DNA from: JAYUKV01 sp043764135
Lineage (GTDB): Bacteria > Patescibacteriota > JACMRA01
Reading direction: 5' to 3'
Length of the DNA stretch: 14,272 nucleotides
NCBI GenBank assembly: GCA_043764135.1
Contig: JAYUKV010000060.1
Span: 1 to 14,272 of the forward strand
Each line of letters starts with the position of its first letter. Position 1 is the first letter of the stretch. Below are positions 1-5,758 of this stretch, piece by piece. The notes beneath the pieces are model-generated. The model was given only the letters and a program-made list of their open reading frames with translations. It ran no database searches and was not told where the DNA came from. A program made the position numbers and the translations under genes.

Positions 1-13
1 GGTAATGGGTAGT

Positions 14-153
14 TTTCGGGATTATTTTTTTAGACTTTCTTTGGTTTTTTAACTCCGTATTTTGATCTACTATGTTTTCTTTCTACACCGAACTTCTGAG
101 ATTTACCTACAGTAGCACAGTCTAGTTTGACTCTTACAATATGGTATCTTACA
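14..153 (-). repeat. Direct repeat: displaced copy of the rpsL 3' end and half of its terminator
   Basis: This stretch aligns without gaps to 4208-4347, the end of rpsL plus the distal arm of its terminator. There are five mismatches in 140 bp (positions 34, 72, 113, 129 and 130). Similarity stops at the loop of the terminator hairpin on the left and at the rpsL codons for Asp-Leu-Pro on the right. Both copies have the same orientation, so they flank the intervening 4.2 kb as direct repeats. Confidence 0.95.
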
Positions 154-188
154 ACTGGAAGATCATCAGGAATAGTTGTAATGTGCAA
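30..188 (-). pseudogene. Chimeric remnant: 5' end of the 355-codon gene fused in frame to the rpsL 3' end
   Basis: Read on the minus strand, the frame starts with the N-terminal residues of the protein at 371-1438 (HITTIPDDLP). It then passes in frame into the last 40 or so residues of ribosomal protein S12 and ends at the same stop codon as rpsL. A 2-bp deletion relative to the parent removed the original ATG; a TTG at 186-188 now sits in its place and could give 52 residues. In the S12 part four codons differ from the intact gene, and all four change the amino acid (Gly to Val, Ala to Thr, Gln to His, Ala to Val), which fits loss of selection. The 10-bp word CTGGAAGATC at 155-164 is shared by both parents (4349-4358 and 1405-1414) and probably marks the junction. 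The promoter upstream is intact, so transcription is possible. A functional S12 is excluded because the first 101 residues are absent. Confidence 0.85.
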
Positions 189-218
189 AAAAAATACCGA
201 TAATTGCTTATCGGTATT
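187..218 (-). terminator. Duplicated hairpin with U-tract
   Basis: An 11-bp perfect stem (193-203 pairs with 208-218) encloses a 4-nt loop (204-207). On the minus strand it is followed by eight T residues (187-194, partly within the stem base). It is identical to the hairpin at 1439-1470. Confidence 0.7.
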
Positions 219-244
219 ATACCACACTAATTCAAATTAACCAA
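216..244 (-). promoter_or_regulatory. Duplicated sigma70-type promoter with extended -10
   Basis: On the minus strand TTGGTT (239-244) lies 17 bp before TATAAT (216-221), which is preceded by TGG. The arrangement is the same as at 1468-1496, and the -10 again overlaps the hairpin. It would transcribe the chimeric remnant. Confidence 0.7.
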
Positions 245-292
245 AATTAGCGGGGATTAATAATCAAACCTTTTTCGTAATTTACAAACACT

Positions 293-358
293 ACGATAAA
301 TCAACCAATAAATCTAACTATTGCCTATTGCAATTGATATTTATTGTGATTTTATCGT
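293..358. repeat. 66-bp imperfect inverted repeat downstream of the 355-codon gene
   Basis: The arms 293-313 and 339-358 are near-perfect reverse complements, both beginning ACGATAAA when read inward and differing by small indels. The loop region is about 25 nt. It lies just past the stop codon at 371 on the minus strand. No long T-tract follows, so it is not a textbook intrinsic terminator. It may stabilise the mRNA 3' end or be a decayed mobile hairpin. Confidence 0.6.
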
Positions 359-370
359 GCTTATTGTTAA

Positions 371-1438
371 TTAGGAAAGAGGTTGATTCTTGTTGAAGTT
401 ATCACTATTCTTCCCCCAACCATTAACATCATAATCAGTCTCAAAATCTGGAAATGGATTGAAGTTAGTACCTCTATTGTAAGTTTCAATTAACTCTTGA
501 TATGAGAACGTGTTGATTATTGTGTGTGGGTAAGTTAGTAATTGTGCATAATAATGTCCACTATTCATATTTTCAATTATTCTTTTTACTTGGGCATTAC
601 CGTATCTCTCTATACTCTTATACAGCTTAGTAAACTTCTCAATAACACTCAATTCTTCAGAATTCTTGAATGTAGAAGTAGGAATAGTCTTAAGTCTATT
701 AAGTTCTGCAATCTTGAATAACTGTTCATGATTGAATTCGAACTTAGTTATTCTCTTATCTATCTTATCCTTGAAGTATGGGTGATTGAATAGTACACAA
801 TCTTTTGCACAGTTAATATATGGTAAAGCTCCATAACCAGGGTTGATTATTTCTTTAAAGATCGTAACTGCTTTTTTTTTACCATATAGGTGTCTCATTA
901 GAGAATTATGCCAACTCATAGCATACAAACAATTCTGATCTAATTCAACATTTATCCCTAACATCTCCCTATGCCCTTCAATAACCTTCAAAGCAGAATC
1001 TTTGAGCTGCATATATGTATGACAAGAAAATATCTGAATGTAGATATTCATACAATCAACTATGAAGTCTAACACTGCATGAGGATCATCAAGATTCTTC
1101 TTGTAGTATTGATATATATTTAGAATATAGTCTTGTGGGAGTTCTTTAAGTATCTCACTTACTCCTACTTCACACAATCCATTAGTCATAACCAACATTC
1201 TAGGATCTTCAAAAGAATAGTCTATTCCACTAGTATTTAGTTCATTAAGTATCTTCAATGCACCATCAACTGCAGATTCAGAGAACCCATTAGCTATGAA
1301 GTAATGTTTTTGTAGGATAAAAGAGGGTAATGCTCCTTGAGCATAACCAAGATCAAAGAATGAAGGATAAGAATGATCCGCATTGGGATATTCTATATAT
1401 TCAACTGGAAGATCATCAGGAATAGTAGTAATGTGCAT
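371..1438 (-). CDS. Unknown cytoplasmic protein, candidate immunity partner of the secreted protein upstream
   Basis: I do not recognise the family. The product is 355 residues with no signal peptide and no membrane segment. It appears mostly helical, with a polar Asn/Asp-rich tail. A G-Y-x-GALP-like motif occurs near residues 31-38 and again as GYGALP at 201-206, hinting at an internal duplication. GC in one counted line is about 33 %, like the ribosomal genes and unlike the secreted-protein gene before it. The ATG at 1438 is chosen because it directly follows the U-tract of a hairpin and sits about 23 nt below a predicted start site. There is no Shine-Dalgarno sequence, as for the ribosomal genes here. 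It follows the secreted 721-residue gene by 59 bp but has its own promoter. Cytoplasmic location, position after a toxin-like gene and independent expression fit an immunity protein, but no sequence motif proves this. Confidence 0.85.
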   Translation of the reverse strand: MHITTIPDDLPVEYIEYPNADHSYPSFFDLGYAQGALPSFILQKHYFIANGFSESAVDGALKILNELNTSGIDYSFEDPRMLVMTNGLCEVGVSEILKELPQDYILNIYQYYKKNLDDPHAVLDFIVDCMNIYIQIFSCHTYMQLKDSALKVIEGHREMLGINVELDQNCLYAMSWHNSLMRHLYGKKKAVTIFKEIINPGYGALPYINCAKDCVLFNHPYFKDKIDKRITKFEFNHEQLFKIAELNRLKTIPTSTFKNSEELSVIEKFTKLYKSIERYGNAQVKRIIENMNSGHYYAQLLTYPHTIINTFSYQELIETYNRGTNFNPFPDFETDYDVNGWGKNSDNFNKNQPLS

Positions 1439-1470
1439 AAAAAAAATACCGATAATTGCTTATCGGTATT
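1439..1470 (-). terminator. Intrinsic terminator of the secreted-protein gene, ending at the next start codon
   Basis: On the minus strand an 11-bp perfect stem (1460-1470 with 1445-1455, loop 1456-1459) is followed by eight T residues (1439-1446). The next base is the A of the ATG at 1438. It lies 27 bp beyond the stop codon of the upstream gene. The stem is AT-rich, so its strength is uncertain. Confidence 0.75.
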
Positions 1471-1496
1471 ATACCACACTAATTCAGATTAACCAA
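1468..1496 (-). promoter_or_regulatory. Extended -10 promoter for the 355-codon gene, overlapping the terminator
   Basis: On the minus strand TTGGTT (1491-1496) and TATAAT (1468-1473) are 17 bp apart, with TGG immediately before the -10. Transcription should begin near 1461, inside the 5' arm of the hairpin, leaving a leader of about 23 nt. The -10 overlaps the stem base by three bases. Such a transcript would lack most of one stem arm and should not form the terminator. Confidence 0.8.
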
Positions 1497-1497
1497 A

Positions 1498-3663
1498 TTA
1501 GCGGGGAAAATCAACTCCATTGAACAAATCAGAATTGAGTAGGATATTCTCGTCACTCATCCATAATTTGCCAAGTTTATCTGGATTTTGCTTCATTAAG
1601 AATGCAAAATCAGAATAGGATTCAACCCAGATCTTGACAAGATCTTGAGCTGTGCGGCCTTTGATTTGCCGAGCTTTCTTATCAGTGATCAGCCTAATCA
1701 GAGTAATAGCATCACGATAGATGAAGTTGGTATTGATATGACTGTTACGGTCATATACACTAGCCTTTGATGCGTTGCCTTGGTAAGACTCTGCAATTAG
1801 CTTACTTGCTTCAATCTGTGTGTTTGCATCAAAACCAAGAGAGGTATACTGATTGGTTGGTAGTTGATGCTCAAACTCGAATCGACCTAACTTGTAGTTT
1901 TCATCGTAATAGCCTTTACGACTATCACTATAATCCTTAGCTTCTTCCAGAAGATCTTTACGATTCTTCACCTTCTCCAAAAGATTATTCTTCACCAAAG
2001 GTGAGTTCACCAAAGCGAACTTACCAATCTCACTAGTTCCCTTAATTGGGTTACCTAGTTTGCTGAATCCTTTTGGAATAGAACGCGCACCTTCTGCATT
2101 ATACGTAGAAGCCATCTGGTACTCATCGCTCAGATCGACACCGGTCAAGTCAAAAAGCTGAACTTGATTGATGTCAGATTGATCTTCTTTATCAGCACTG
2201 GCTTTGATAGCTATTGCTTTGAAAGTGTTAAGGCTTTGTGTAGTTACAGCTCCAACAGACTTGTTACCAAAGCCTCCTCCCATTAGTACATCAGTACCCA
2301 CGGAAGCAAGACCATAACCTAGGCAATGTCCAAGTGAGACATCGTAACGGTTGCACAAAGCTGCGCGATTGCCAGGCTCAACAGGGTTGAACCAGTTATA
2401 AGTTGTAGGATTGTACCAGTTCTTAGTTTCCTGATCTGCTCGAGAATATGCTTCGCGAGTATATTGGAATCCGAACAGCCCAACCCCACATCCGATAGCT
2501 CCTCCAAAAAGTGTGCCAAGCCCAGGCATTAGAATAGCGCCTAGGGTAGCTCCTGCTGCACAAGTTGCTAGGCTTCCCCCAACATTAACTGCTGTGTCAA
2601 CAGGATTGATTACTGTTGAACTCAGAAGGTTAGGAATAGCCATAAGAGTTCCTGAAGCAGACTCGCCGACTCCATAACCAAAATTAATTGATTCTTGAAG
2701 AAGTAGATTGGTAGATTTGTTCTTCTCAATCTGAGCTTGCAAGCGGGGCTTGAGTTCTTCACGAAGTTGATAATAATCTTCTTGTGAGAGTCCAGTATTA
2801 GCCAAGCTAGTGTAAGGCATTGCTTTGTTGAGCCAGGCCTCTAGATCAAGGTTGGTATAAAGACCGTCTTTGATACGCTTTTCCAGGACATCGAATTTGT
2901 AACTTGTTGCTAATTGCTTAACTTGATTGTTACGAAATTGAGCAAGCTTATCGATGTCATACAATTCACGTAATTTGGCAAGACGTTCTTTATCACTATT
3001 GGCTTGATTGGAAGCAGCTTTGAATTTTGGAGAAGGTGTAATATCCTTGACAGCCTTACAATAAGGCAAACCCCAGTTAGTACATAGTTCATTGACAAAT
3101 GCTTCAGGTGGCGGAATTTGCTTCATCTCATACCGATACATTGCTTGAGCAAGTTGCATTTGGTAGATCTGCTTTTGGATAATTGGATTATCCGTATCAG
3201 CACGATCAATACCTAATGCTAGCCGAAAAGCATGAAACGCTTCAACAATATTATCATGATCTGAAAAAATAAAGAATTCCTTGATTTCTTCCAAACTTTG
3301 AGTTCCGTCAAGACTAGTTCCATAAGAACCACGAATCTTATTCGTCTGCTTATGCTTGCCAATATTTTGTTTGAAGTAAGTGGGTAACTCCTCTAACAAA
3401 AACTTTTCCATGGCAGCATAATTGCGCCCCATAGATTCCATTGATGCTTTATAAGCTTCGAAACTTTTTTGAGTTTTTGGCTTAGACTGTGCAACTTTAT
3501 CTTCAATACGTTTTTCCGCCTTCATCCTTGCTTCTTCTTTTGCAATACGTTGCAACATCTTAGGATCTTTGGCATCTTGAAAAATACTTGCATATGCAGG
3601 TACTTGTCCCAAAAAGTTCAAAGTCAAAAGACAAACAGAAGCGATTTTGCGATTAATTGCCAT
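1498..3663 (-). CDS. Secreted glycine-zipper protein, candidate polymorphic-toxin-like effector
   Basis: The 721-residue product has a Sec signal peptide (Arg5-Lys6, hydrophobic core to about residue 19, likely cleavage after A-Y-A at residue 25). A long charged helical region follows (about 30-330), with a Cys194/Cys202 pair. A Gly/Ala-rich hydrophobic stretch with Cys368 and Cys392 (about 364-400) resembles the glycine-zipper membrane segments of secreted toxins. The C-terminal third is soluble and contains FEFEHQLP with Glu598-His599, loosely like a metal-nuclease motif; I cannot assign the domain. The start is fixed by a strong AAGGAGG eight bases upstream, unlike all neighbouring genes. 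GC in sampled lines is 32-48 %, averaging about 41 % against about 33 % for the ribosomal genes, suggesting acquisition by transfer. It has its own TTGACA/TATTAT promoter and ends in a terminator. It could instead be a structural secreted protein; the toxin reading is an inference from architecture and context. Confidence 0.92.
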   Translation of the reverse strand: MAINRKIASVCLLTLNFLGQVPAYASIFQDAKDPKMLQRIAKEEARMKAEKRIEDKVAQSKPKTQKSFEAYKASMESMGRNYAAMEKFLLEELPTYFKQNIGKHKQTNKIRGSYGTSLDGTQSLEEIKEFFIFSDHDNIVEAFHAFRLALGIDRADTDNPIIQKQIYQMQLAQAMYRYEMKQIPPPEAFVNELCTNWGLPYCKAVKDITPSPKFKAASNQANSDKERLAKLRELYDIDKLAQFRNNQVKQLATSYKFDVLEKRIKDGLYTNLDLEAWLNKAMPYTSLANTGLSQEDYYQLREELKPRLQAQIEKNKSTNLLLQESINFGYGVGESASGTLMAIPNLLSSTVINPVDTAVNVGGSLATCAAGATLGAILMPGLGTLFGGAIGCGVGLFGFQYTREAYSRADQETKNWYNPTTYNWFNPVEPGNRAALCNRYDVSLGHCLGYGLASVGTDVLMGGGFGNKSVGAVTTQSLNTFKAIAIKASADKEDQSDINQVQLFDLTGVDLSDEYQMASTYNAEGARSIPKGFSKLGNPIKGTSEIGKFALVNSPLVKNNLLEKVKNRKDLLEEAKDYSDSRKGYYDENYKLGRFEFEHQLPTNQYTSLGFDANTQIEASKLIAESYQGNASKASVYDRNSHINTNFIYRDAITLIRLITDKKARQIKGRTAQDLVKIWVESYSDFAFLMKQNPDKLGKLWMSDENILLNSDLFNGVDFPR

Positions 3664-3670
3664 TGGAATT

Positions 3671-3678
3671 TCCTCCTT
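3671..3678 (-). promoter_or_regulatory. Strong Shine-Dalgarno sequence of the secreted-protein gene
   Basis: AAGGAGGA on the minus strand lies 7 nt before the ATG at 3663. It fixes that start and is the only clear anti-SD match I see before any gene in this window. Confidence 0.9.
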
Positions 3679-3711
3679 AAAGAAAATGTGTTATAGTTAA
3701 TGACTAACCTT

Positions 3712-3740
3712 ATAATACCAAAAAAATAGACCAATGTCAA
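3712..3740 (-). promoter_or_regulatory. Near-consensus promoter of the secreted-protein gene
   Basis: On the minus strand TTGACA (3735-3740) is 17 bp from TATTAT (3712-3717). Transcription would start near 3705, giving a leader of about 42 nt before the ATG at 3663. The match to the sigma70 consensus predicts strong expression. Confidence 0.8.
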
Positions 3741-4036
3741 GTGTATTTACAAGATCATTACATATGAGAAAAACCCATAAACTTATTGAACTCTGATTGA
3801 GGTTTTGAATATCGTTATAATAAATGAGGTGTGGTTTGAGTATTATATCCCTAATAAAAATTGCTAAATATTTAAAATTTTAATGTGAGGAAGTCTATTG
3901 TAGTAATAAGCTCTAATTCAAATATTTTCCAAACAAGCTTTGCATGCTCCTAATTTATCTTCTTTCTAGAAAAGTTGAAAGTTATTGTATACTCAAATAT
4001 CACATTTCAGAAAAATTTTGTAAAAGTGATACTTAA
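3741..4036. other. AT-rich intergenic stretch without a recognisable gene
   Basis: About 300 bases between the secreted-protein promoter and the palindromic element. I find only very short open frames, no tRNA-like cloverleaf and no repeat. It may be decayed sequence. Confidence 0.5.
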
Positions 4037-4163
4037 ATAGGACTTTCGCAAAATCACAAAATCCTAACATCACAATGGGATAAAATCAAGGATTCCCTTT
4101 AAATGGATAATCCGATTTTATCAATTGTGATTGTTGTCTTTTGTGATTTTGCGAATGTCCTAT
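4037..4163. mobile_element. 127-bp palindromic MITE-like element
   Basis: The outer 25 bases on each side (4037-4061 and 4139-4163) are reverse complements with a single mismatch. The complementarity continues more loosely to a TTTAAA centre (4098-4103), so nearly the whole element can fold as one hairpin. The outer ends read TA-GGACTTTCGC and GCGAATGTCC-TA, so the flanking TA may be a target duplication, as in Tc1/mariner-IS630-type insertions. It encodes no protein. It lies between the rpsL terminator and the secreted-protein promoter. An alternative is a transcription-related hairpin, but the length and terminal match favour a non-autonomous transposon relic. Confidence 0.7.
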
Positions 4164-4193
4164 AAAACCACTATAATAAAATTAAAAAATGAT

Positions 4194-4220
4194 AAAAAAA
4201 TAAACCCTTTCGGGATTATT
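4194..4220 (-). terminator. Rho-independent terminator of the ribosomal operon
   Basis: On the minus strand, 3 nt after the rpsL stop, a 9-bp stem with one T-T mismatch (4212-4220 with 4199-4207) closes on a GAAA tetraloop. A seven-T run (4194-4200, overlapping the stem foot) follows. The displaced rpsL copy at 14-153 keeps only the first arm and loop. Confidence 0.85.
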
Positions 4221-4223
4221 TTT

Positions 4224-4661
4224 TTAGGCTTTCTTTGGTTTTTTAACTCCGTATTTTGATCTACTTTGTTTTCTTTCTACACCGAACTTCTGAGATTTAC
4301 CTACAGCAGCACAGTCTAGTTTACCTCTTACAATATGGTATCTTACACCTGGAAGATCTTTTACACGACCACCACGTAGTAAAACTACAGAGTGCTCTTG
4401 TAAGTTGTGACCCATACCTGGGATGTAAGCGATAACTTCCATCTTGTTAGAAAGTCTAACCTTAGCAATTTTTCTGATCGCTGAGTTAGGTTTTTTAGGA
4501 GTGGTTGTATATACTTTTGTACATACACCTCTCTTGAAAGGTGATGTGAAGTTCTTTGGTCGGTTCTCGTTAGAGTTCCAAGTTCTGTTCATCGCTGGAG
4601 ACTTAGTTTTGTAAGTCTTGTCAGTTCTACCTTTTCTGATAAGTTGATTAATAGTTGGCAT
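4224..4661 (-). CDS. rpsL: 30S ribosomal protein S12
   Basis: S12 sits at the decoding centre of the small subunit. The family signature TTTPKKPNSAIRK (about 52-64) and the loop GGRVKDLPGVRYHIVRG are intact. Asp102 in KDLPG is the residue that RimO methylthiolates in E. coli. Lys56/Lys57 and Lys101, equivalents of the classic streptomycin-resistance positions, are wild type. At 145 residues it is longer than the E. coli protein (124). About 14 extra residues precede PFKRGVCT, an insertion also present in Bacillus S12, and about 7 more (within VGKSQKFGVE) precede RKQSRSKYG; the second is unusual. It is the last gene of the operon, 2 nt after rplM, and ends in a terminator rather than continuing into rpsG-fusA as in the classical str operon. 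No Shine-Dalgarno sequence is visible. Its 3' end is duplicated at 14-153. Confidence 0.98.
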   Translation of the reverse strand: MPTINQLIRKGRTDKTYKTKSPAMNRTWNSNENRPKNFTSPFKRGVCTKVYTTTPKKPNSAIRKIAKVRLSNKMEVIAYIPGMGHNLQEHSVVLLRGGRVKDLPGVRYHIVRGKLDCAAVGKSQKFGVERKQSRSKYGVKKPKKA

Positions 4662-4663
4662 AA

Positions 4664-5113
4664 TTAATTTACTTGTACCATGTTAATATTATTGAAATTA
4701 TGGCCTTCCTCAAAGATATATACTCTGTTGTTCATAAGTAAATCTCTGTGTCTGTTCTTAGGAAGCATTCCTTTAATTGCAGTATAGATAGGAAACTTTG
4801 GATTTTTTTCTTGGTATTGCTTGTATGAAGTTGTAGTTAAACCTCCCATATAACCTGAGTGTCTGAAGTAATTCTTCTTCTCTGGTTTTTTACCTGTTAA
4901 AACAGAATTCTTGGCGTTTATTACAACTACTACTCCTCCGACATTTACGTCTTTAGAATATGTAGGCAAGTTTTTACCTAGTAAAAGTCTAGCTGATTCA
5001 GTTGCTAATCTACCAATTGGAGTTTTAGAAGCATCAACAAGATACCACGTTCTATTCAGACCTATAGTCTTAGGTCTTGTAGTTTTTGTCGCTTTTATAA
5101 TTGACTGTGACAT
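4664..5113 (-). CDS. rplM: 50S ribosomal protein L13
   Basis: L13 is an early-assembly protein of the large subunit. The 149-residue product shows the family core: N-R-T-W-Y-L-V-D-A (about 20-28), PIGRLATESARLLLGK, INAKNSVLTGKK, the HSGYMGGL motif and AIKGMLPKN near the C terminus. The N-terminal tail of about 15 residues is slightly longer than in E. coli (142 residues in total). It begins 2 nt after the rplQ stop and ends 2 nt before rpsL, so all three are surely co-transcribed. In most bacteria rplM is directly followed by rpsI; here rpsI is at the opposite end of the operon. No Shine-Dalgarno sequence is visible, only an AT-rich leader. Confidence 0.98.
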   Translation of the reverse strand: MSQSIIKATKTTRPKTIGLNRTWYLVDASKTPIGRLATESARLLLGKNLPTYSKDVNVGGVVVVINAKNSVLTGKKPEKKNYFRHSGYMGGLTTTSYKQYQEKNPKFPIYTAIKGMLPKNRHRDLLMNNRVYIFEEGHNFNNINMVQVN

Positions 5114-5115
5114 AT

Positions 5116-5472
5116 TTATGATACTATAGTTACAATTGATTTATCGTGTTCATTGAATGGTTCAGCATATTTCAAAATTGAAACATAACCTCCATTTCTA
5201 TCTTTTAACTTTGGTGTTACTTCCTCGATTAATTTTCTAGCAACAGGTTCTGATAAATACGGTCTCACCTTACGGTAAGCAAGTTGTGTATCATCTCCTG
5301 CTCTTTTTACTAGAGTTACTAGTCTTTGGAATTTTGGTGAAAACCATTTTGCTCTCGCAGTGAAGGTAGTTATTTGACCATTGATAATTAAAGCCGAAGC
5401 TAAATCAATCCATAGTCTCTTTCTTTCTTCAGTAGTTCTCTTGAATTTACTTGTACTTTTTTTGTGATTCAT
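5116..5472 (-). CDS. rplQ: 50S ribosomal protein L17
   Basis: L17 lies near the exit of the peptide tunnel. The 118-residue product starts MNHKKSTSKFKRTTEERKRL, matching the family's M-R-H-R-K...L-x-R-T-x-x-H-R pattern. The usual block LASALIINGQITTFTARAKWFSPKFQRLVTL follows, and the C-terminal portion keeps the D-R-x-G-G-Y motif. The length is typical. In most bacteria rplQ follows rpoA; here it sits between rplU (14 nt gap) and rplM (2 nt gap). No Shine-Dalgarno sequence is visible. Confidence 0.97.
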   Translation of the reverse strand: MNHKKSTSKFKRTTEERKRLWIDLASALIINGQITTFTARAKWFSPKFQRLVTLVKRAGDDTQLAYRKVRPYLSEPVARKLIEEVTPKLKDRNGGYVSILKYAEPFNEHDKSIVTIVS

Positions 5473-5486
5473 AAGATATTAATAAA

Positions 5487-5753
5487 TTACAATACTTCTA
5501 ATACAGTTTGATATGATCTGTGACCATATACTTTATGATAATTAGATTTTGCTCTATATTTTACAACTCTAATTTTTTCGCCTTTGATGTGTTCAATAAC
5601 CTTTGCTTCTACTTCTGTTAGCTTACCAGTTCTGTCGAAAATTACAGGTAATTTAATCTTAGAACCTGCTTCAGCTTCTAATCTATCAACAATAATTTTT
5701 TGAGAATGATTCACTAGGAATTGATTATTGCCACTTTCTACTACAAATGACAT
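5487..5753 (-). CDS. rplU: 50S ribosomal protein L21
   Basis: L21 binds 23S rRNA in the large subunit. The 88-residue product is short for the family (about 103). It keeps the beta-barrel core (QFLVNHSQKIIVDRLEAEAGSKI) and the hallmark C-terminal segment KYRAKSNYHKVYGHRSYQT, equivalent to the K-x-R-R-x-x-x-Y-x-K-x-x-G-H-R-Q motif. The missing residues are mainly in the central loop. It follows greA by 5 nt. Its usual partner rpmA (L27) is in the same operon but four genes upstream, so the common rplU-rpmA pair has been split. No Shine-Dalgarno sequence is visible. Confidence 0.96.
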   Translation of the reverse strand: MSFVVESGNNQFLVNHSQKIIVDRLEAEAGSKIKLPVIFDRTGKLTEVEAKVIEHIKGEKIRVVKYRAKSNYHKVYGHRSYQTVLEVL

Positions 5754-5758
5754 ATTTT

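Larger units (their letters stand above)
152..256 (-). repeat. Duplicate of the effector 3' end, promoter/hairpin and start of the 355-codon gene
   Basis: This segment matches 1402-1507 with two substitutions (positions 177 and 235), one 2-bp deletion at the former ATG and one extra A in the run at 243-246. It carries the last codons of the upstream secreted-protein gene, the complete promoter and hairpin unit, and the first 11 or so codons of the 355-codon gene. Its divergence is similar to that of the adjoining rpsL copy, suggesting both were laid down in one event. Confidence 0.93.

Noticed and set aside
189..227. GTG start at 225-227 for the chimeric remnant (65 residues)
   Set aside because: It overlaps the promoter -10 region, upstream of the predicted start site, and its first 13 codons are just the hairpin sequence.
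3469..3696. Plus-strand 75-codon frame over the secreted-protein gene start
   Set aside because: It is antisense to the signal-peptide region and has no ribosome binding site or recognisable content.
4224..4661. Streptomycin-resistance allele of rpsL
   Set aside because: The equivalents of E. coli Lys42/Lys43 and Lys87 are all lysine, the wild-type state.
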